64,000 nucleotides of DNA from Jongsikchunia kroppenstedtii DSM 45133. Lineage in GTDB: Bacteria; Actinomycetota; Actinomycetes; Mycobacteriales; Mycobacteriaceae. Every line of letters begins with the position of its first letter. Within the stretch, counting starts at the first letter, position 1. This document shows positions 1-8,497 of this stretch, in pieces. A model generated the notes under the pieces. The model searched no databases. It was not told the DNA's origin and saw nothing but the letters and a program-made list of their open reading frames with translations. The DNA lies in assembly GCF_000380485.1 (NCBI RefSeq), contig NZ_AQYG01000043.1:101603-165602 (forward strand), written 5' to 3'. The position numbers and the translations under genes were made by a program.

Positions 1-1
1 C

Positions 2-64
2 CCGGTCGACGCCGACCCGGTGGCGCGGCTGATGGGCTTCATCGGCCGCGACCCCAACCCCTGA
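2..64 (+). CDS. C-terminal end of an upstream gene (partial)
   Basis: A reading frame enters from the left edge and closes with TGA at 62-64, giving a 20-residue tail ending in GFIGRDPNP. Codon use looks like that of the neighbours. The tail is too short to identify a family. The stop codon overlaps the first unit of the 21-bp repeat array, so this gene and the array abut directly. Confidence 0.4.
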   Translation, partial: PVDADPVARLMGFIGRDPNP

Positions 65-230
65 CCGGACGCTCAGGTACGCCGACCGGACGCTCAGGTA
101 CGCCGACCGGACGCTCAGGTACGCCGACCGGACGCTCATGTTCATCTAGCGGACAGGCTGTCCACTCGACGCCCGCCAGCGTCCACTCGGCGCGTATGAG
201 TGTCCACTCGCTGAACATGAGCGTCCGGTC
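63..230. repeat. Array A of 21-bp units, direct then inverted
   Basis: Three identical 21-bp units start at 63, 84 and 105 (core GACCGGACGCTCAGGTAC). A fourth, diverged unit starts at 126. After a switch point three units run in the other orientation from 160, 181 and 202 (core GTCCACTCG), followed by a partial unit GTCCGGTC. Bases 126-144 and 212-230 are a perfect 19-bp inverted repeat. There are no unique spacers, so this is not CRISPR. It fills the gap before the MoxR gene and has a related partner at 3707-3862. Confidence 0.85.
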
Positions 231-293
231 AAGGGTGATCGCCACGGGCGAACCGCCCGGACCGGATGGTCCCTCCGGCGTAGCGTTGTACGA

Positions 294-1682
294 GTGAGTC
301 AGATGCCCACCGAAAAGACCGTCGCGCAGCTCCGTGCCAGCGGCCATGTGCAACGCGACGTCCGTGACGAGATCCGCAACAACCTGCTGACCAAGCTGCG
401 CGACGGTGATGACCCGTGGCCCGGCATCGTCGGCTTCGAGGACACGGTGTTGCCGCAGGTAGAGCGTGCCTTGATCGCCGGCCACGACCTGGTGATGCTC
501 GGCGAGCGCGGCCAGGGCAAGACGCGACTGCTGCGCACGATGGTCGGGCTGCTCGATGAGTGGACCCCGGTGATCGCCGGAACCGAGCTCAATGAGCACC
601 CGTACGAGCCGATCACGCCGGCGGCCAAGCGCCTGGCGGCCGAACTCGGCGACGACCTGCCGATCGAGTGGCGACACCGCGACGAGCGCTACAGCGAGAA
701 GCTGGCGACGCCGGACACCTCCGTGGGCGACCTGGTCGGCGACGTCGATCCGATGAAGGTGGCCGAGGGCCGCAGCCTGGGCGACCCGGAGACCATCCAC
801 TTCGGCCTCATCCCGCGCGGTCACCGCGGGATCGTCGTCATCAACGAGCTGCCCGATCTGGCCGAACGAATCCAGGTCGGCATGCTCAACGTGATGGAGG
901 AGCGCGACATCCAGGTGCGCGGCTACACGCTGCGTCTGCCGCTGGACGTCATGCTGATGGCATCGGCGAACCCGGAGGACTACACCAACCGCGGTCGCAT
1001 CATCACCCCGCTCAAGGACCGATTCGGTGCCGAGGTGCGCACCCACTACCCCCTGGAGCTGGACGACGAGATCGAGGTCATCGAGCAGGAGGCCGATCTG
1101 ACTGCGTCGGTGCCGGCGCATCTGATCGAGATCCTGGCGCGATTCACCCGCTACACGCGTGATCATCCGTCGATCGACCAGCGTTCGGGCGTGTCGGCGC
1201 GGTTCGCCATCGCCGGCGCGGAAACCGTTGCGGCCGCGGCGCTGCACCGGGCGACGGTGCTCGGCGAGGAACTCGCGGTGGCGCGGGTGGTCGACCTGCA
1301 GTCGGTAATCGAGGTACTGCGCGGCAAGGTCGAATTCGAATCCGGTGAGGAAGGCCGCGAGCTGGAGATCCTGGAGCATCTGCTGCGCAAGGCGACCGCC
1401 GACGCGGTGCGTGCCCATCTCGGCGGCGCCGACCTGACCTCGCTGGTGACGGCTCTCGAGGGCGGCGAAGGCATCGTGACCGGTGATCGGGTGCGCGCCG
1501 AGGATCTGGTGAAATCCATTCCGCCGCAGGCGGCCGGGGTGGTCGACGAGATCGCCGGCCGGCTGGAAGCGGAGTCCGCGGGTGAGCGGGCCGCGGCGCT
1601 GGAGCTGGCGCTGGAGGGCCTGTTCCTGGCCCGAAAGATCAGCAAGGAAGCCGACGAGGCCGGGCAGACGGTCTACGGCTGA
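294..1682 (+). CDS. MoxR-type AAA+ ATPase (magnesium-chelatase ChlI-like)
   Basis: 462 residues. Walker A GERGQGKT lies at 70-77 and a Walker B-like IVVINELPDL near 180-189, followed by an ATPase core and helical lid. This matches the MoxR/ChlI family and in particular M. tuberculosis Rv0958, which has the same length and also sits directly upstream of a VWA gene. MoxR ATPases act with VWA proteins in metal insertion or in remodelling a partner protein; the substrate here is unknown. The start is GTG at 294; no clear ribosome-binding site precedes it, so the message may be leaderless. The VWA gene follows after 32 bp, so the two probably form an operon. Confidence 0.88.
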   Translation: MSQMPTEKTVAQLRASGHVQRDVRDEIRNNLLTKLRDGDDPWPGIVGFEDTVLPQVERALIAGHDLVMLGERGQGKTRLLRTMVGLLDEWTPVIAGTELNEHPYEPITPAAKRLAAELGDDLPIEWRHRDERYSEKLATPDTSVGDLVGDVDPMKVAEGRSLGDPETIHFGLIPRGHRGIVVINELPDLAERIQVGMLNVMEERDIQVRGYTLRLPLDVMLMASANPEDYTNRGRIITPLKDRFGAEVRTHYPLELDDEIEVIEQEADLTASVPAHLIEILARFTRYTRDHPSIDQRSGVSARFAIAGAETVAAAALHRATVLGEELAVARVVDLQSVIEVLRGKVEFESGEEGRELEILEHLLRKATADAVRAHLGGADLTSLVTALEGGEGIVTGDRVRAEDLVKSIPPQAAGVVDEIAGRLEAESAGERAAALELALEGLFLARKISKEADEAGQTVYG

Positions 1683-1714
1683 TCGACGACCGGCTCGGTT
1701 GGAGGCGAAAGAGC

Positions 1715-3700
1715 ATGGCGCCCAAAGATTTTCATCGAACACACTTCCATCGGTCGCGCTACGGGCGCTACCGGGGCGGGCCGGATCCGCTGGCACCGCC
1801 AGTCGATCTGAGCGCCGCGTTGGATGCGATCGGCCGCGAGGTGATGGACGGCGGCTCGGCCCAGTGGGCGCTGCGCGAACATCTGCGCCGCGGGTCCGAG
1901 GGGATGCGGGGCCTGGACGAACTGCGTGAGCAGGTGATGCGCAAGCGTCGGGAGATGTTGGCGCGCAATAATCTCGACGGCACGTTCGCGGAGATCAAGG
2001 AGCTGCTCGACGAGGCCGTGATGGCCGAGCGCAAGCAGCTCGCCCGGGATCTCGATGACGATGCCCGCTTCGCCGAGATGCAGATCGAGAATCTGCCGGC
2101 GTCGCCCGCGCAGGCGATCAACGAACTGTCCGACTACGACTGGCGCAGTCCGGAGGCCCGGGAGAAGTACGAGCAGATCAAGGATCTTCTCGGACGGGAG
2201 GCGCTCGATCAGCGGTTTGCCGGCATGAAGCAGGCCCTCGAAGGCGCAACCGACGAGGACAAGCAGGCGATCACCGCGATGCTCAAGGATCTCAATGAAC
2301 TTCTCGCCGCACATAATCGGGGCGAAGACACCACCGCGCGGTTCGATCAGTTCATGGCCAAGCACGGCCAGCACTTCCCGGAGAATCCGCGTAACACCGA
2401 GGAACTCATCGACGCGCTGGCCAAGCGCGCCGCCGCGGCACAGGCAATGTACAACTCGCTCACCCCGGAGCAGCGGGCCGAGCTCGACCAGATGATGCAG
2501 CAGGCCTTCGGGTCGCCGGAACTGCAGTCGCAGCTGGGGCAGATGGATGCGCAGCTGCGGGCGGCCCGGCCCGGGCTGAACTGGGATGACGCGCAACAGT
2601 TCTCCGGCGACGAGCCGATGGGCCTGGGCCAGGCGACCCAGGCTCTGAACGACATCGCCGAACTCGAGGAACTGGCCGAGCAGCTGTCGCAGCAGTATGC
2701 GGGCGCCGACCTGTCCGACATCGACCTGGATGCGCTGGCCCGGCAGCTGGGCGACGAGGCGGCCGTCGATGCCCGGACGCTGGCCGAGCTGGAGAAGGCG
2801 CTGACCGATCACGGCTTCTTCAAGCGCGCCGACGACGGTGCGCTGCGGCTGTCGCCGAAGGCGATGCGCCAACTCGGCGAGTCGATCTTTCGTGATGTGG
2901 CGAAACAGCTTTCGGGCCGGCCCGGTGCCCGCGACACCTCGCGCAGCGGCGCGCTCGGCGAGGCGACGGGGTCCAGCCGGGAGTGGGAGTTCGGCGACAC
3001 CGATCCGTGGGATGTCACCCGCACGATCGGCAATGCGGTGCTGCGTGAGGCCGGCGAGGGCACGCTCGACCCGAGCAGCGGCGTGCGCATCGATGTCGGT
3101 GACGTCGAGGTCGCCGAGACCCAGGAACGTACGCAGGCCGCGGTGGCACTACTGGTCGACGCGTCGCTGTCAATGGTGTTCGAGGGCCGCTGGACGCCGA
3201 TGAAGCGGACGGCGATCGCGCTGAATCACTTGATCAGCACCAGGTTTCGCGGCGACGAGCTGGCCTTGATCGCCTTCGGCCGGCAGGCCCGGACCATCGA
3301 CGTCGGCGAGCTGGTCGCGCTCGAACACAACTACGACGACCAGGGCACCAACCTGCATCACGCGTTGTTGTTGGCGCAGCGACACTTTCGCAAGCATCCC
3401 GGCGCGCAGCCGGTGGTGTTGATCGTGACGGACGGCGAACCGACCGCGCACCTGGAGAGCGGCGGCTATCCGTTCTTCTCGTACCCGCCGCTGCCGCAGA
3501 CCATCGGGCTCACCATCCGGGAACTCGACAACGTCAGCCGGATGGGCGCGCAGATCACGTTCTTCCGTCTCGGCGACGAACCGCGGCTGGTCGACTTCGT
3601 CGATCGGGTGGCGCGGCGGATCGGCGGCCGGGTGGTGGCGCCGGATCCGGACGGCCTCGGCGCCGCGGTGGTCGGCGACTACCTGCGCAACCGCCGCTGA
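1715..3700 (+). CDS. VWA domain protein, partner of the MoxR ATPase
   Basis: 661 residues, like Rv0959. The first 450 residues are charged and helix-rich. A C-terminal von Willebrand A domain begins near residue 475 with the metal-ion-dependent adhesion motif D482-A-S-L-S, a later threonine in DDQGTNLHH and the TDGEPT segment. By analogy with chelatase D subunits and MoxR-VWA pairs it should bind the upstream ATPase and a target protein through Mg2+. The start ATG at 1715 has a good GGAGG at 1701-1705. There is no signal peptide, so it is cytoplasmic. The actual target is not deducible from the sequence. Confidence 0.88.
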   Translation: MAPKDFHRTHFHRSRYGRYRGGPDPLAPPVDLSAALDAIGREVMDGGSAQWALREHLRRGSEGMRGLDELREQVMRKRREMLARNNLDGTFAEIKELLDEAVMAERKQLARDLDDDARFAEMQIENLPASPAQAINELSDYDWRSPEAREKYEQIKDLLGREALDQRFAGMKQALEGATDEDKQAITAMLKDLNELLAAHNRGEDTTARFDQFMAKHGQHFPENPRNTEELIDALAKRAAAAQAMYNSLTPEQRAELDQMMQQAFGSPELQSQLGQMDAQLRAARPGLNWDDAQQFSGDEPMGLGQATQALNDIAELEELAEQLSQQYAGADLSDIDLDALARQLGDEAAVDARTLAELEKALTDHGFFKRADDGALRLSPKAMRQLGESIFRDVAKQLSGRPGARDTSRSGALGEATGSSREWEFGDTDPWDVTRTIGNAVLREAGEGTLDPSSGVRIDVGDVEVAETQERTQAAVALLVDASLSMVFEGRWTPMKRTAIALNHLISTRFRGDELALIAFGRQARTIDVGELVALEHNYDDQGTNLHHALLLAQRHFRKHPGAQPVVLIVTDGEPTAHLESGGYPFFSYPPLPQTIGLTIRELDNVSRMGAQITFFRLGDEPRLVDFVDRVARRIGGRVVAPDPDGLGAAVVGDYLRNRR

Positions 3701-3706
3701 CAAATC

Positions 3707-3862
3707 CGCCGAGCGGACATCCAGGTTCGCCGACCGGACACCCACGGCCGTCGACCGGCCGATCATGTTCATCGACTGGATATCGATGTCCGGTCGATGC
3801 GCACCAACGTCCACTCGGCGTGCGTGACGGTCCACTCGACGTGCATGAGTGTCCGGTCGGCG
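3707..3862. repeat. Array B of 21-bp units, direct then inverted
   Basis: It has the same architecture as array A but is more diverged. Direct units begin at 3707, 3728 and 3749 (core CGCCGACCGGAC), then a switch region follows. Inverted units begin at 3809 and 3830 (core GTCCACTCG), followed by a closing GTCCGGTCGGCG. It begins 7 bp after the VWA stop codon and ends 1 bp before the stop codon of the convergent AEC gene. Arrays A and B therefore bracket the MoxR-VWA operon. Confidence 0.8.
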
Positions 3863-3863
3863 A

Positions 3864-4829
3864 TCAGCCGAGGAGGCCGGCGACCAGGGCGATCGCGGGT
3901 ATCGACAGCAGGGTCGTCACCAGCCCGGCGTTGCGGGCCAGGACCATGCCGCGTTGGTAGCGCGTCGCGATGATCAGGGCGTTCTGCGCCGTGGGCAGGG
4001 CCGCCAGCACGACCTCGGCGAACAGCCGGTGGCCGGACTGGTCGAGCAGATACTTGGCGACCACGAACACCAGCACCGGCTGCACGATCATCTTGAGCAC
4101 CGTGACCAGGGCCAGGTCGCGCCAGTCGGTGCCGTCGCCCGCCGTGTCGACAGAGAGCGCGGTGAGCGAGATGCCGAACGCGAGCAGCGCGCCCGGCACG
4201 GAGGCGTTGCCGAGCATGTTGATCGGTTCGAGGATCGCCTTCGGCGGATGCCAGCCGACGAGCGAGATCACCAACCCGGCGATGCCGGCCATGACGATCG
4301 GGTTGCGGAACGGCGTGATGATGCTCTGCAGCAGCGACATTCGTTCGGCGTGCGGCCGGGCGGTCAGGTCCAGCGCGGTCAGGCAGATCGGCTGCAGCAG
4401 CATCACCTGATACATCAGCAGCGGCGCGATGAACGACGCGTCGTGCAGCACGAAGACGGCGATCGGCACCGCCAGGTTGACACTGTTGACATAGCTCGCC
4501 GACAGTGCGCCGACGACGGCCTCGGGTACCGCGCGGCGCAGCCACAGCCGGGCCACGATGACGTAGACGACGGCGATCGTGCTGGCGCTCGCCGCTCCGA
4601 TCGCCAGGCTGGACGTCCACACCTGCGAGATATCCGTGGTCGCGAGGCTGTACAGCAGCAGCGCCGGGGTCAGGACGAAGAACACCACCCGCGACAGCAC
4701 GGCCTGCGCTTCGGGGCCGGCGACGCCGCTGCGGCCCAGCAGATAGCCGACGCCGACCACGATGAAGATCACCGTGAATCCCTGCAGCACACCTGACACG
4801 AGGCTGGATTCGATCACCCGAGCGCCCAC
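3864..4829 (-). CDS. AEC-family (auxin efflux carrier) permease
   Basis: Up to 321 residues with about ten hydrophobic helices and the AEC-typical N-terminus GVLQGFTVIFIVVGVGYLLG. A charged loop follows helix 5 and a second five-helix bundle ends the protein. Members export or import small organic anions such as malonate or malate across the inner membrane; the substrate here cannot be told. The longest start is GTG at 4829. In-frame GTG codons a few codons later would leave a shorter cytoplasmic lead and are equally possible. It is convergent with the VWA gene and divergent from rpmF. Confidence 0.85.
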   Translation of the reverse strand: MGARVIESSLVSGVLQGFTVIFIVVGVGYLLGRSGVAGPEAQAVLSRVVFFVLTPALLLYSLATTDISQVWTSSLAIGAASASTIAVVYVIVARLWLRRAVPEAVVGALSASYVNSVNLAVPIAVFVLHDASFIAPLLMYQVMLLQPICLTALDLTARPHAERMSLLQSIITPFRNPIVMAGIAGLVISLVGWHPPKAILEPINMLGNASVPGALLAFGISLTALSVDTAGDGTDWRDLALVTVLKMIVQPVLVFVVAKYLLDQSGHRLFAEVVLAALPTAQNALIIATRYQRGMVLARNAGLVTTLLSIPAIALVAGLLG

Positions 4830-4963
4830 CGACGCAAACGGGGATGACCCAGGTCACCGGACCCTCGTTTTGGCACTACAGCGGGTCAGCCGGTAAAGTA
4901 TCGCGGGTTGCGCCCAGGCCTTCTGGCCGGCGCTGAATACAGACTTTTACCTGGAGGAAGATC

Positions 4964-5137
4964 ATGGCTGTTCCGAAGCGCCGGATGTCGCGGGCCAACA
5001 CCCACGCCCGTCGTTCGCAGTGGAAGGCGGACAACGCCGCATTGCAGGAGGTCAAGATCGGTGGCGTGACGCAGCGCATCCCGCGTCGCCTGGTCAAGGC
5101 CGTCAAGCTGGGCCTCGTCGACCTGGATCGCCGCTAA
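4964..5137 (+). CDS. rpmF: 50S ribosomal protein L32
   Basis: 57 residues beginning [20 protein letters not shown], the invariant L32 start. It lacks the CxxC...CxxxxC zinc-binding cysteines of C+ paralogues, so it is the zinc-independent form used when zinc is low, or the only form in this lineage. Ribosome-binding site GGAGG lies at 4953-4957, 6 nt from ATG. An intrinsic terminator follows 18 bp after the stop, so it is a single-gene unit. The M. tuberculosis counterpart (Rv0979A) is also near mprA. Confidence 0.97.
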   Translation: MAVPKRRMSRANTHARRSQWKADNAALQEVKIGGVTQRIPRRLVKAVKLGLVDLDRR

Positions 5138-5155
5138 CCTCAGCGCAAGCATCTG

Positions 5156-5188
5156 ACCGGCCGCTCCCGATCGGGGGTGGCCGGTTTT
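5156..5188 (+). terminator. Intrinsic terminator of rpmF
   Basis: Stem ACCGGCC (5156-5162) pairs with GGCCGGT (5179-5185) and is followed by a T run. It lies directly after the rpmF stop codon. Confidence 0.8.
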
Positions 5189-5241
5189 GCTGTGTCCGGA
5201 CCCGGCCCGCACCCACTCCTTGCGACTAGGAGGTCACCGCC

Positions 5242-5853
5242 ATGCTGCTCGACGTCCTCAACTACGCCGGGATCGCGATCTTCGCGGTCTCCGGCGCGAT
5301 GGTCGGGGTGCGGAAGAACTTCGATCTCTGGGGAATCCTGACGGTCGGCGTGTTCACCGGTGTCGGCGGCGGCATCCTGCGCGACCTGCTGCTCGGGATC
5401 GTGCCGCCGACGTCGATCGTGCATTGGCCGAACATCACCATCGCCTCCGTGGCCGCCGCGTCCGCGGTTCTGCTGCACCCGATGTACGCCCGGCTGCATC
5501 GGCCGGTCCTGACGCTGGACGCGGTCGGTATGGGCGTGTTCGCCGCCTCGGGTGCCGCCACCGCGCTCGACCATCACGTGGGCTGGTTCGGCGCCACCCT
5601 GATCGGCATCACGACGGCGATCGGCGGCGGCGTGATCCGCGACGTGCTGTCCGGCGAGGTTCCGCTGCTGCTGCAGCAGAGCGACCTGTACGCGGTCCCC
5701 GCGATGCTCGGCGCGTTGACGGTCGGCGTGCTCGGTGCGGCCGAGGTTGCGCAGTGGGTGGCGCTGACCTGCGGCGCACTGCTGGCGACGGCCCTGCGGC
5801 TGGCGAGTCTGCGATTCAAATGGCGCCTGCCGACTGCGCCGCGGCGGCACTGA
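5242..5853 (+). CDS. TRIC-like (UPF0126/YicG family) cation channel protein
   Basis: 203 residues, seven hydrophobic helices. It has the family's internal duplication: GVGGGILRDLLLG in the first half and AIGGGVIRDVLSG in the second, each a glycine-rich helix break followed by Arg-Asp. Prokaryotic TRIC proteins form trimeric K+-permeable channels; bacterial physiology is poorly known and some relatives are tied to glycine uptake. A strong AGGAGGT at 5228-5234 supports ATG 5242. It lies alone between rpmF and mprA on the same strand. Confidence 0.87.
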   Translation: MLLDVLNYAGIAIFAVSGAMVGVRKNFDLWGILTVGVFTGVGGGILRDLLLGIVPPTSIVHWPNITIASVAAASAVLLHPMYARLHRPVLTLDAVGMGVFAASGAATALDHHVGWFGATLIGITTAIGGGVIRDVLSGEVPLLLQQSDLYAVPAMLGALTVGVLGAAEVAQWVALTCGALLATALRLASLRFKWRLPTAPRRH

Positions 5854-5937
5854 TCGCGGCAGGTGCCGACGGACACGTGGGGGCTATGTCAGCGTTCTTT
5901 TAGCGAATTCTCACCTCCGCCGGTAAGACTTGACCTC

Positions 5938-6624
5938 ATGCGCATTCTGGTGGTGGACGACGATCGTGCTGTGCGCGAGTCGTTGCGGCGGTCGTTGGCG
6001 TTCAACGGCTACACGATCGAGACGGCCGGCGACGGCGTCGAGGCCTTGGAGAAGATCGCCGCGGACCGGCCGGACGCGGTGGTGCTGGACGTGATGATGC
6101 CGCGGCTGGACGGCCTCGAGGTGTGCCGGCGATTGCGCAGCATCGGCGACGATCTGCCGATCCTGGTGCTGACCGCGCGCGACAGCGTGTCCGAGCGGGT
6201 CGCGGGGCTCGATGCGGGGGCCGACGACTATCTGCCGAAACCGTTTGCGCTCGAAGAGCTCCTGGCCAGGCTGCGGGCCCTGATGCGCCGCGCCACCGCT
6301 GACACCTCCGGCGATTCGGAGGTGATGGTCTTCGAGGATCTGTCGATGGATCCGGCGACTCGCGAGGTCACCCGCGGAACCCGGTCGATCAGCCTGACCC
6401 GCACCGAGTTCGCGCTGCTGGAGATGCTGATGGCCAACCCGCGTCGGGTGCTCACCCGCAGCCGGATCCTCGAAGAGGTCTGGGGCTACGACTTCCCGAC
6501 GTCGGGCAATGCGCTCGAGGTCTACGTCGGCTACCTGCGACGCAAGACCGAGACCGACGGCGAATCGCGGTTGATTCACACCGTCCGCGGCGTCGGCTAT
6601 GTGCTGCGGGAGACCCCGCCGTAA
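5938..6624 (+). CDS. mprA: Response regulator MprA
   Basis: 228 residues. N-terminal receiver: acidic triad DDD at 7-9, phospho-acceptor D51 in VVLDVMMPR, and the LPKPF lysine. C-terminal OmpR/PhoB winged helix with recognition segment [16 protein letters not shown]. MprA controls envelope-stress genes including sigE and pepD in mycobacteria. Order mprA-mprB-pepD-moaB is the same as Rv0981-Rv0984. ATG 5938 gives the canonical MRILVVDDD start; an in-frame upstream extension to 5863 has no receiver homology and was rejected. Confidence 0.95.
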   Translation: MRILVVDDDRAVRESLRRSLAFNGYTIETAGDGVEALEKIAADRPDAVVLDVMMPRLDGLEVCRRLRSIGDDLPILVLTARDSVSERVAGLDAGADDYLPKPFALEELLARLRALMRRATADTSGDSEVMVFEDLSMDPATREVTRGTRSISLTRTEFALLEMLMANPRRVLTRSRILEEVWGYDFPTSGNALEVYVGYLRRKTETDGESRLIHTVRGVGYVLRETPP

Positions 6625-6633
6625 ATGGAGACG

Positions 6634-6667
6634 TCCCGTCAATGAGGATTTCCCGTCAACGAGGATT
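6634..6667. repeat. 17-bp tandem duplication in the mprA-mprB spacer
   Basis: Bases 6634-6650 and 6651-6667 are the same 17 bp (core TCCCGTCAAYGAGGATT) with one difference. It lies between the mprA stop codon and the mprB start. Confidence 0.85.
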
Positions 6668-6678
6668 TCAGGGTAGCC

Positions 6679-8208
6679 ATGCGTTTTCTCCCTGATCGGC
6701 GCCGGCGCGGTCGTGCCGGTGCGCCGTCCGTTGCGGCTTTCACGCCGTCGGCCCCGGCGGCCGAACACCCGCCCGAGCACGATCCCGCGCTCGCGCGCAC
6801 CATGCGCGATCCCATACCGCTCACCCGCACGGTGTCGTTGCGGCTGCGAGTCACCCTGCTGGCGGCCACCGTGGTCGGTATCGCGGTGGCCGTGATGGCC
6901 CTGGCGGCCTATGCCGTGGTCGACCGGGCGATGTACGCCGACGTCGACTCGGGCCTGAACAACCGCGCGGACGGGATGACCAGCCTCGCGGCGACCGGCG
7001 TGCTCGACGACAACCCGGCGAATATCGCCTTCGGGGCGGCATTCTCGCGTGAGGTGTCGGTGGCGCTGCTGTGGCCCGGTGTGCACGGCTTCCAGTCCGG
7101 CGACGTTCCGGTCGGCGATGTCGAGCGCAAAGTCATTGACGGGCAACAGAAATCGTCATTGCGGACGGTCAGCGGGCAGCGCGTCCTGGCCCGCCGGCTG
7201 CCCGACGGATCGACGCTCGTGATCAGCCAGAGCCTGCATCCCACCGAGGACGTGCTCACCAAACTGGCCTGGGTGCTGCTGGTGGTCGGCGGCTGCGGGG
7301 TGATCCTGGCCGCCGTCGCCGGCACCACGGTCGCGCGCGCCGGCCTGCGTCCGGTGGCCAGACTGAATCAAGCGGCCCAGCGGGTCGCCAGAACGGATGA
7401 CCTGCGTCCGATTCCGGTGGTCGGCAACGACGAATTGGCCCGGCTCACCGAGAGTTTCAATACGATGCTGCGGGCGCTCGCCGAGTCCCGCGACCGACAG
7501 AGCCGATTGGTTGCCGACGCCGGCCACGAGCTGCGCACGCCGCTGACCTCGCTGCGGACCAACCTCGAACTCCTGATGGCCTCGAGCGCGCCGGGGGCGC
7601 CGCCGATCGCCGCGTCCGACATGGTCGAGCTGCGCACCGACGTCATGGCGCAGATCGAGGAATTGTCCACGCTCGTCGGCGATCTCGTTGATCTCGCCCG
7701 CGAGGACGCCCCCGAGGTCGTGCACGAGGAGGTCGACCTCGTCGAGGTGATCGATCGGTCGCTGGAGCGAGTTCGCCGACGCCGCAACGACATCGAATTT
7801 GCCGCGTCGCTGACGCCCTGGTTCGTCTATGGCGAGTCGGCTGGACTGTCGCGGGCGGTGCTCAATGTGCTGGACAATGCCGCGAAGTGGAGTCCGGCCG
7901 GTTGGCCGGTGCAGGTACGGCTCGCGCAGCTGGACCCGGGACATGCGGAACTGACTGTGGCCGATGCCGGTCCGGGCATTCCGGTGGAGGACCGGGAGCT
8001 GGTCTTCGAACGCTTCTATCGTTCGGCCACGGCTCGCTCGATGCCGGGATCCGGCCTGGGGCTGGCAATCGTCCGACAGGTGATGACGCGGCACGGCGGC
8101 ACGGTGACGGTCGATCAGGCGGCGGCCGGTGGGGCGTTGGTGCGCATCGTCATCCCGGGGCAGCCGGTCCCGCAGGAGCTCGCGCCGCAAGTGGTCAACC
8201 AGCCGTGA
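6679..8208 (+). CDS. mprB: Sensor histidine kinase MprB
   Basis: 509 residues. A proline- and arginine-rich lead is followed by helix 1 (RLRVTLLAATVVGIAVAVMA region), an extracytoplasmic sensor of about 125 residues, helix 2, a HAMP domain, the HisKA dimerisation box with phospho-acceptor H283 in DAGHELRTPL, and a HATPase domain with N box LNVLDNAAKW and G boxes DAGPGIP and GSGLGLAI. In mycobacteria MprB senses envelope stress and binds DnaK and PepD at its periplasmic domain. The N-terminal 45 residues are longer than usual; a later start is possible. No strong ribosome-binding site is seen. Confidence 0.94.
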   Translation: MRFLPDRRRRGRAGAPSVAAFTPSAPAAEHPPEHDPALARTMRDPIPLTRTVSLRLRVTLLAATVVGIAVAVMALAAYAVVDRAMYADVDSGLNNRADGMTSLAATGVLDDNPANIAFGAAFSREVSVALLWPGVHGFQSGDVPVGDVERKVIDGQQKSSLRTVSGQRVLARRLPDGSTLVISQSLHPTEDVLTKLAWVLLVVGGCGVILAAVAGTTVARAGLRPVARLNQAAQRVARTDDLRPIPVVGNDELARLTESFNTMLRALAESRDRQSRLVADAGHELRTPLTSLRTNLELLMASSAPGAPPIAASDMVELRTDVMAQIEELSTLVGDLVDLAREDAPEVVHEEVDLVEVIDRSLERVRRRRNDIEFAASLTPWFVYGESAGLSRAVLNVLDNAAKWSPAGWPVQVRLAQLDPGHAELTVADAGPGIPVEDRELVFERFYRSATARSMPGSGLGLAIVRQVMTRHGGTVTVDQAAAGGALVRIVIPGQPVPQELAPQVVNQP

Positions 8209-8281
8209 CGACGGGCCGAGACGCCGTTTCGCCCGATTCCGGGAAGTTCTATGGTTCGCCGTCCGCGAAACCCCAGTGTCA

Positions 8282-8300
8282 TCTCAGCGTGGTCTCAGGG
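8282..8300 (+). promoter_or_regulatory. Candidate MprA direct-repeat site upstream of pepD
   Basis: TCTCAGCG at 8282-8289 and TCTCAGGG at 8293-8300 are 8-bp direct repeats with an 11-bp period, the layout used by OmpR-class dimers. MprA is known to bind a pair of loosely conserved 8-bp direct repeats upstream of pepD and mprA. Assignment to MprA is inference from position and spacing. The rest of the 289-bp mprB-pepD gap shows no gene. Confidence 0.5.
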
Positions 8301-8497
8301 CAGTACCGCACGCTGACTGTGCCAACCAGAACCCGACAGTCGACATTGATAGCCCGCCGGCGACATTCAGAAATCGCAACGCGATATCGAGAAACCGCAA
8401 GGTGACGTCGAGAACAATGACAATCGGCCAACGGATTTGGGAGCATTCTTCTCAAGGGTGACGCGCGTTCGCGTGTCCGACGAACGGAAAGCTGGGA

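Noticed and set aside
63..230. CRISPR-like array
   Set aside because: Units are contiguous with no unique spacers, they change orientation, and no cas gene is present.
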